From NCBI GenBank assembly GCA_021604825.1, contig BQJS01000064.1, positions 1-22,260 of the forward strand: 22,260 nucleotides of DNA, written 5' to 3'. This document shows positions 17,326 through 22,260 of this stretch, piece by piece (position 1 is the stretch's first letter; every line of letters starts with the position of its first letter). The notes below the pieces were generated by a model, which saw only the letters and a program-made list of their open reading frames with translations, did not search any database and was not told where the DNA came from. The translations under genes were made by a program, and so were the position numbers. The stretch is from Phycisphaerae bacterium (GTDB lineage: Bacteria > Planctomycetota > Phycisphaerae > UBA1845).

Positions 17326-17670
17326 ATGCAGCCCATGCACGCCATCGTATCCAATTGGCTCGAACGCCACCGCCACCGAGCATCGCTCTGGCTCCACGCC
17401 ATCGGCATCCCGATGCTTGTTTTTGGCCTTGTTTTGGGCGGTTGGCAGCTACTTTACGGTATGTGGGGCTTGTGGTGGCGACCTGTTGGGCTGATCACGG
17501 TGAGCTATATCCTCCAATGGATCGGCCACCGGATCGAAGGTAACGACATGGGCGAAATCATATTGATTAAGAAACTGTTAGGAATGCCCTACATCGCAGT
17601 TGTAGACCGCAAGTTACCAACTAAATCGAATACGCTGCCGTCCACCGACCAAGGCACGGGACCATCATGA
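17326..17670 (+). CDS. DUF962 / Mpo1-like small membrane protein
   Basis: A 114-residue protein with two or three hydrophobic segments (IGIPMLVFGLVLGGWQLL and the WGLWWRPVGLITVSYILQ stretch). It has the DUF962 pattern: WLERHRH near the start, LHAIGIP, then QWIGHRIEGND and KKLLGMPY. The His residues in these motifs are the proposed iron ligands in yeast Mpo1, a dioxygenase that alpha-oxidises 2-hydroxy fatty acids. By homology this protein may handle hydroxylated or long-chain lipids in the inner membrane. The frame is open from a TTG at 17299, but ATG 17326 (or 17335) fits the conserved start better; neither has a Shine-Dalgarno. Its TGA overlaps the ATG of the gamma-glutamyltransferase gene (ATGA), so the two are co-translated. 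The family match was made by eye and is fairly good; activity in bacteria is inferred. Confidence 0.65.
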   Translation: MQPMHAIVSNWLERHRHRASLWLHAIGIPMLVFGLVLGGWQLLYGMWGLWWRPVGLITVSYILQWIGHRIEGNDMGEIILIKKLLGMPYIAVVDRKLPTKSNTLPSTDQGTGPS

Positions 17671-19406
17671 TTCGACACAATCTTCTGATCCATACAACTG
17701 TCACCATCTCGATAACGCTATCAATGTTTGCGCCGCGCTCTGCGGCTGAAACACCGGTTGCTCCCCCAAAATGGATCGCCACCGGCAAGACGATGATGGT
17801 CGCGACTGATCATCCGGAAGCGTCGCGGGTCGGGCTTGAAGTGTTGCAACAAGGTGGCAACGCATTCGACGCGGCATGCGCCGTTTCATTCGCGCTGGGT
17901 GTCACGCGTCCGCAGAGCACCGGTATGGGAGGTGGCGGATTCCTGATCGGCCGCCTCGCCGACGGAACGGTTCACGTGTTTGATTTTCGTGAGCGCGCCC
18001 CGCTGCAATCAACGCCCGACATGTTTGAGAAGTACTCACGCGATCATCCCAACAAAGCGCCACCGAGTCGATGCGGATATCTCGCGTCAGCCGTGCCCGG
18101 TTTGGTCGCAGGCATGTTTGAAGTGAACGATGTCCTCGGCTCAATGCCCATGCCGATGTTGATTGCACCGGCGGCGGACTTGGCTGAGGAGGGCTTCGCT
18201 GTCGACCCCCACTATGTCAACGCCACCAAAATTGTCAGCCGCTTCTACGACGATTACCCGGAACTCGAACAATCGTGCGGTTATGTCTACCGGGTTCATC
18301 TTCGATCGGGCAACCCACGCAAGGTCGGTGAGAAGCTGATGCAACCGGAACTCGCGCGGTTCCTGTCGATGATTGCAGCCAAAGGAAGATCCGGTTTCTA
18401 CGAAGGCCCAGCCGCCAAGCAAATCGCCAAACACATGCGCGAACGTGGTGGCATCATCGACGAGAAAGACCTCGCCGCCTACCGCGTCACCCGTCGAAAA
18501 CCCCTGATTTCAACCTATCGCGGGTACGAAATAATCACCATGCCGCCGCCGTCATCGGGTGGTGTATGCTTGATTGAAACCCTCAATATGTTGGAGGCCG
18601 TCGATCTCAAGTCCGTCCGCAAGAGCAATCCAGCCCTGGCGACCCACCACCTGATCGAAGCCATGAAGCGTGGCTTTGCCGATCGTGCACAATGGTTGGC
18701 CGACACAGATTTTGTTGACGTTCCAACAGACCGATTGACATCCAAACCATATGCAAAGACGCTTGCCGCGCAAATCAGTGATCGTGCGTCACAAGTGACG
18801 GCCAATCCAGATTCAAAACAACTGCCCAACGATGCCGGCACCAGTCACTACTGCATTGTCGATCGATGGGGCAACTGGGTCGTCGCCACCGAGACGATCA
18901 ACACATCATTCGGTTCGTTGGCTGCGATCGGTGAATTTGGGTTGATCCTCAACGATGAGATGGACGATTTCTCCGCTCAGCGCGGGAAGGCCAACGCATT
19001 CGGTTTGCTTCAATCGGATCGCAATGCCGTCGAACCAAGCAAGCGGCCACTTTCGAGCATGACACCGACTTTGTTTCTAAAAGACGGACAACCCGTTCTC
19101 GCACTCGGTGCGTCGGGCGGACCCAAAATCATCTCGTCGGTATTGAACGTCGCGCTCAACGTACTCGACTATGGCATGCCGCTTGACGACGCTATTCGCA
19201 CGACGCGCGTTCACCATCAATGGATGCCCGACCGCGTGGTGACCGACCGCGATCTTGAAACGTCGATCTTGAATTCGCTCCGCAATCGGGGGCATGAGAT
19301 CGCGGATTCTCACGGGACCGGGATCGTCCAAGCCATACAATGGACACAAGATGGGCTCGTTGGGGCAAGCGATCCGCGTAAGCACGGTCAGCCGCGCGGA
19401 GAATGA
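17667..19406 (+). CDS. ggt: Gamma-glutamyltransferase (gamma-glutamyltranspeptidase) precursor
   Basis: A 579-residue exported Ntn-hydrolase that cleaves gamma-glutamyl bonds of glutathione and related peptides in the periplasm. Residues 1-27 form a signal peptide (MIRHNLLIHTTVTISITLSM...SAA). The large-subunit region begins VATDHPEASRVGLEVLQQGGNAFDAACA and includes GMGGGGFLIG and DFRERAP. Autoprocessing and catalysis use Thr392 in NDAGTSHYCIVD, the equivalent of the Thr of E. coli TTHYS. The small subunit shows RPLSSMTPTLFLKDG, LGASGGPKIISS (usual GSPGGSRI) and the terminal GASDPRKHGQ. The order and length fit the family. The start overlaps the stop of the upstream DUF962 gene. Whether it acts in glutathione turnover or on other gamma-glutamyl compounds cannot be told from sequence. 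Confidence 0.95.
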   Translation: MIRHNLLIHTTVTISITLSMFAPRSAAETPVAPPKWIATGKTMMVATDHPEASRVGLEVLQQGGNAFDAACAVSFALGVTRPQSTGMGGGGFLIGRLADGTVHVFDFRERAPLQSTPDMFEKYSRDHPNKAPPSRCGYLASAVPGLVAGMFEVNDVLGSMPMPMLIAPAADLAEEGFAVDPHYVNATKIVSRFYDDYPELEQSCGYVYRVHLRSGNPRKVGEKLMQPELARFLSMIAAKGRSGFYEGPAAKQIAKHMRERGGIIDEKDLAAYRVTRRKPLISTYRGYEIITMPPPSSGGVCLIETLNMLEAVDLKSVRKSNPALATHHLIEAMKRGFADRAQWLADTDFVDVPTDRLTSKPYAKTLAAQISDRASQVTANPDSKQLPNDAGTSHYCIVDRWGNWVVATETINTSFGSLAAIGEFGLILNDEMDDFSAQRGKANAFGLLQSDRNAVEPSKRPLSSMTPTLFLKDGQPVLALGASGGPKIISSVLNVALNVLDYGMPLDDAIRTTRVHHQWMPDRVVTDRDLETSILNSLRNRGHEIADSHGTGIVQAIQWTQDGLVGASDPRKHGQPRGE

Positions 19407-19664
19407 AACGAATACTAGACTTCTTCGTAGACGCTGGATAAACTACACTGTAGTGCTTTAATTCAGATCTTTGTAAGAAGTGGTCGAAATTACATCTAGG
19501 TGTTTTTAGTAGATACGAAGCGCCTGGGGGTGGTTTCCGGCGCGGTCTGATGTCGCGTGCGCCCGAATTGGGCGGCCTGTCGCGCTGATGTTTCAAACGC
19601 ACACGGGAATCGAGCGAGAAGCAACTGTTGTAGCAGAGTGTTGTTCTTTGCTGGGTACTATGTC

Positions 19665-20549
19665 ATGAGTGATCACACTGGACATGGTTCAAGTATGTGG
19701 GAGAGCGATGGGTTTAAGCCCCCGCGTCTTCCGAAGAGCGCCCCGCGCGTGCGGCTGGGGATCTTGTCTGGGCCGGGCAAAGGTCAAACCGTTGAGCTGA
19801 CGCGCTGCGTGTCGGTGATCGGTTCGCGTCGCGGTTGCAAGCTGCAACTCAAGTCGGCTGACATCAGTGCGGTCCACGCAGCGATCGTCAACACGGGTGA
19901 CGAAGTCTTCCTGCGTGATCTGGTATCCTCCTCCGGCACTTACTTAAACGACCTCAAAGCCCAATTCGAAAAACTCGAAGACGGTGACACCATTCGTATC
20001 GCCGACTGGGAACTCCGCGTCCATATTTCCGCTTATACGCTCGACACCCTCAGCGACCTGCCGCACGTTTCACTCGAACCCGGTGCTGACGCCTTTGGCG
20101 TGGAAGTCAACGGCAGCGGTGAAATGGTTCGCCTGCAAAGGCCGGTGGGGTTGGTGGGCAGGCGACAGGGTTGCGACGTGGTGGTCAACGACTCGAAAGT
20201 ATCCCGCGCCCACATGCTGCTCTTCAACTATTCCGGCCAACCCGTTTTTTTTGACCTGCTAAGTAACAACGGTGTCATCATGAGCGGTGACCGGGCGGCA
20301 TTTGGCAACCTGCACTCCGGCGATCGGTTAACCGTTGGTTCTGTCGCCATTCGCATGATTCTCCCTGGCGTGGGCCGAAGACCTTCAGAGCCCCCAGCCT
20401 CCAAGAACGGAACAGCCCGTTCCAGCACCCCGAAAGATCCACCGAAATCGTCCTTCGCCAGCAACAGCGGCACTGGAACGGTCATCCAACCACTCGAAGA
20501 CGACGCCAGCGATCGCGTTGATATCCGCGCGGCAGAAGTCGATCGGTAA
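19665..20549 (+). CDS. Twin FHA-domain protein
   Basis: A 294-residue cytoplasmic protein with two forkhead-associated (phosphothreonine-binding) domains. Domain 1, about residues 28-128, reads GQTVELTRCVSVIGSRRGCKLQLKS, then SAVHAAIV and SSSGTYLN. It keeps the Gly-Ser/Arg, Ser and His positions but has Ser-Ser-Gly-Thr where Asn-Gly-Thr is usual. Domain 2, about 138-232, reads VGLVGRRQGCDVVV, then the full SRAHMLLF and LLSNNGVIMSGD, with LHSGDRLTVGSVAIRM. A Ser/Pro/Lys-rich disordered tail of about 60 residues follows and could be phosphorylated. ATG 19665 starts a plausible N-terminus; the frame extends to 19557 but reads poorly there, and the Shine-Dalgarno is weak. It probably recruits phosphorylated partners of Ser/Thr kinases, which are numerous in planctomycetes. 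No kinase is adjacent. The gap to ggt (19407-19664) shows no further gene. Confidence 0.85.
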   Translation: MSDHTGHGSSMWESDGFKPPRLPKSAPRVRLGILSGPGKGQTVELTRCVSVIGSRRGCKLQLKSADISAVHAAIVNTGDEVFLRDLVSSSGTYLNDLKAQFEKLEDGDTIRIADWELRVHISAYTLDTLSDLPHVSLEPGADAFGVEVNGSGEMVRLQRPVGLVGRRQGCDVVVNDSKVSRAHMLLFNYSGQPVFFDLLSNNGVIMSGDRAAFGNLHSGDRLTVGSVAIRMILPGVGRRPSEPPASKNGTARSSTPKDPPKSSFASNSGTGTVIQPLEDDASDRVDIRAAEVDR

Positions 20550-20641
20550 CACCCGCATCCACACCAATCCAGATTCCCAAACACGCTAAATCCACACCCA
20601 TCGCTTAGCTCCGGTCCATGGTTGAATCGGCAGCCGTCGAT

Positions 20642-20647
20642 TATACT
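20642..20647 (+). promoter_or_regulatory. Candidate -10 box upstream of hutH
   Basis: TATACT, five of six matches to the -10 consensus, lies 89 bases before the hutH start. The nearest -35-like word, TTGAAT (20622-20627), is only 14 bases away, too close for standard sigma-70. The site is listed as possible only. Confidence 0.25.
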
Positions 20648-20735
20648 GACTCACCGATGGGCCCATGCCCGCCGCAAATGCCAACAAACATAGAACCGTC
20701 ATGTCGCCCATGACTTCAAACACGGAACCCTATTC

Positions 20736-22260
20736 GTGAGTGAAACAACCCACCAATTCACCCTCGACGGTCGTGCCCCCGACTTGGCTGCGATGGATCG
20801 CGCCTGGGAAAAACCATTGTCCGTCGAGATCACCGATGACGTTTGGTCGCGGGTGCAAGCGTCGCGCGATCGCATTGCGAAAATTTCGGCTGGCGACGCT
20901 GCGGTCTACGGCGTCAACACCGGGTTTGGACACCTTTGCACCAAACGAATCGACGCATCGCAGATCGATCAATTGCAACACAACCTGATCGTTTCGCACG
21001 CCGTCGGTGTGGGCCCGAATGTTCCCGACGCCATCGTGCGATTCATGATGCTGCTCAAGGTGCAGGCGCTGTCGTTTGGATACAGCGGTGTGCGCACTGA
21101 AACGGTTCGGCGGTTGGTGGATTTGCTAAGCAACGATTACTTGCCAATTGTGCCGACGCAGGGATCGCTCGGTGCCAGTGGCGATCTCGCTCCCCTCGCA
21201 CACATGGTGTTGCCGCTCCTCGGGATTGGCAACGTGCGACGCAACGGAATCGAGCTTCCCGCAACCGACGCTTTGAAGGAAATTCAAGTCGAACCGCTGG
21301 TCCTTTCATCGAAAGAAGGCCTCGCACTAATCAACGGTACGCAGTTCATGCTGGCGTATGCAACCGCGATGGTCGTGCGAGCGCGGCGGCTGGTCAAGCA
21401 AGCCGACATCCTCGCGTGCATGTCGATCGAAGGGCTGCAGGGCAGCATCAAACCATTCGCCGAAAAACTTCATGCGCTTCGACCGCACCCGGGTGCCATC
21501 GCGACATCATCCAACGTACGCAAAATGTTGGCCGGCAGTCACATCCTCGAATCGCATGCCAATTGCACCAAAGTGCAGGACCCGTATTCGCTGCGCTGCG
21601 TGCCTCAGGTTCACGGCGCCACCCGCCAGGCAATCGAGCATGCCGCCAATGTCGTCGAAACCGAAATCGCATCGGTCACGGACAATCCCGTTATCTTTGA
21701 AGACGGCGAAACCATCAGCGGCGGGTTGTTTCACGGTCAGCCGTTGGCCATCATGCTTGACTACTTGGCGATCGCGATCGCGGAATTGGGTAGCATTTGC
21801 GAGCGGAGGATTTTTTTGTTGCTCGCCGGGCACGACGGCCTGCCCGAACTCTTGATGAAAGAGACCGGACTCAACAGCGGTTTCATGTTGCCGCAATACA
21901 CAGCCGCTGCATTGGTGAGTGAAAACAAAGGACTGTGCCATCCGGCGTCGGTTGATTCGATCCCGACATCGTTGGGGCAGGAAGATCATGTCAGCATGGG
22001 GGCAACGGCTGCGACCAAGGGTTGGCGCGTCCTCGACAATGTTGAAACCGTATTGGCGATCGAAGCGATGTGTGCGGCGCAGGCCTTAGACTTTCGCGCA
22101 CCGCTCGAACCGGGTATTGGTGTGAAGATCGCCCACAAAGTGATTCGCGAATACATTGGACACGCCGACGCCGATCGCATGTTCGGTGAAGACATTCGCT
22201 GCGCCCGCCAATTGCTGCACGAAACACGGTTGGTCGCAGCGATCGAGAGTGAATTGGGCA
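20736..22260 (+). CDS. hutH: Histidine ammonia-lyase (3' end cut by window edge)
   Basis: 508 codons are visible and no stop is reached; the family is about 500-515 residues, so only a few codons are missing. The enzyme deaminates L-histidine to urocanate, the first step of histidine use. The self-made MIO electrophile comes from Ala147-Ser148-Gly149 in GSLGASGDLAPLAH. Other signatures are YGVNTGFGHL (active-site Tyr), LINGTQFMLAY, VQDPYSLRCVPQVHGA, TDNPVIF and SLGQEDHVSMGA, all intact. The start is GTG at 20736: an in-frame TAG at 20691 closes the frame above, and no ATG, GTG or TTG lies between, while the next Met (20793) would cut off the conserved N-terminal strand FTLDG. A GGAA ten bases upstream is the only Shine-Dalgarno candidate. 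A related MIO enzyme (tyrosine ammonia-lyase) is a less likely alternative. No other hut gene is visible in the window. Confidence 0.95.
   Translation, partial: MSETTHQFTLDGRAPDLAAMDRAWEKPLSVEITDDVWSRVQASRDRIAKISAGDAAVYGVNTGFGHLCTKRIDASQIDQLQHNLIVSHAVGVGPNVPDAIVRFMMLLKVQALSFGYSGVRTETVRRLVDLLSNDYLPIVPTQGSLGASGDLAPLAHMVLPLLGIGNVRRNGIELPATDALKEIQVEPLVLSSKEGLALINGTQFMLAYATAMVVRARRLVKQADILACMSIEGLQGSIKPFAEKLHALRPHPGAIATSSNVRKMLAGSHILESHANCTKVQDPYSLRCVPQVHGATRQAIEHAANVVETEIASVTDNPVIFEDGETISGGLFHGQPLAIMLDYLAIAIAELGSICERRIFLLLAGHDGLPELLMKETGLNSGFMLPQYTAAALVSENKGLCHPASVDSIPTSLGQEDHVSMGATAATKGWRVLDNVETVLAIEAMCAAQALDFRAPLEPGIGVKIAHKVIREYIGHADADRMFGEDIRCARQLLHETRLVAAIESELG

Noticed and set aside
17250..17543. 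A plus-strand frame overlapping the DUF962 gene
   Set aside because: It is out of frame with a recognisable family protein and has no hydrophobic or domain pattern of its own.
19442..19454. ACTAC/GTAGT hairpin after ggt as a terminator
   Set aside because: The stem is only five pairs with a three-base loop, and the bases after it (GCTTTAATT) are not a real T-run.

Overview
The window reads as a bacterial chromosome segment of moderately high GC. It is gene-dense and has short intergenic gaps. Several features together suggest Planctomycetota (Phycisphaerae- or Pirellula-like): a PEP-CTERM surface protein, a large secreted subtilase with PKD domains and a Cys-containing C-terminal anchor, a WaaP/InaA-like sugar-kinase protein with two kinase lobes, and a GGTGGGC-type inverted repeat of the kind common in planctomycete genomes. 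This assignment is inference; no rRNA or tRNA gene is present to confirm it.

Left part (1-9077), cell surface: a minus-strand gene fragment with a signal peptide runs off the left edge. Then come a GT-B-like surface-polysaccharide transferase, a convergent PEP-CTERM protein, a tandem-lobed LPS-kinase-like protein, a secreted S8 protease with two PKD domains, and a small free-standing Clp N-terminal-domain protein.

Middle part (9221-17245, minus strand), branched-chain amino acids: one operon read as leader - ilvB - ilvN - inverted repeat - ilvC - leuA - cimA - leuB. The products make acetohydroxy acids, reduce and isomerise them, and feed 2-oxo acids into the leucine (LeuA/LeuB) and citramalate (CimA/LeuB) routes. 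Genes are tightly packed, with one-base stop/start overlaps at ilvB-ilvN (TAATG) and leuA-cimA (TGATG). ilvD and leuCD are not here. Upstream of ilvB is the most interesting element: a short ORF with a good ribosome binding site in which 14 of 22 consecutive residues are Val, Leu or Ile, largely in the codons GTA, CTT and ATT. It is followed by a textbook Rho-independent terminator and then ilvB. A competing antiterminator pairing can be drawn. I interpret this as a ribosome-mediated attenuator for the whole ilv-leu operon.

Right part (17326-22260, plus strand): a DUF962/Mpo1-like membrane protein translationally overlaps a periplasmic gamma-glutamyltransferase. A twin-FHA-domain protein follows, and then a nearly complete histidine ammonia-lyase gene that starts with GTG and is cut by the right edge just before its stop codon.
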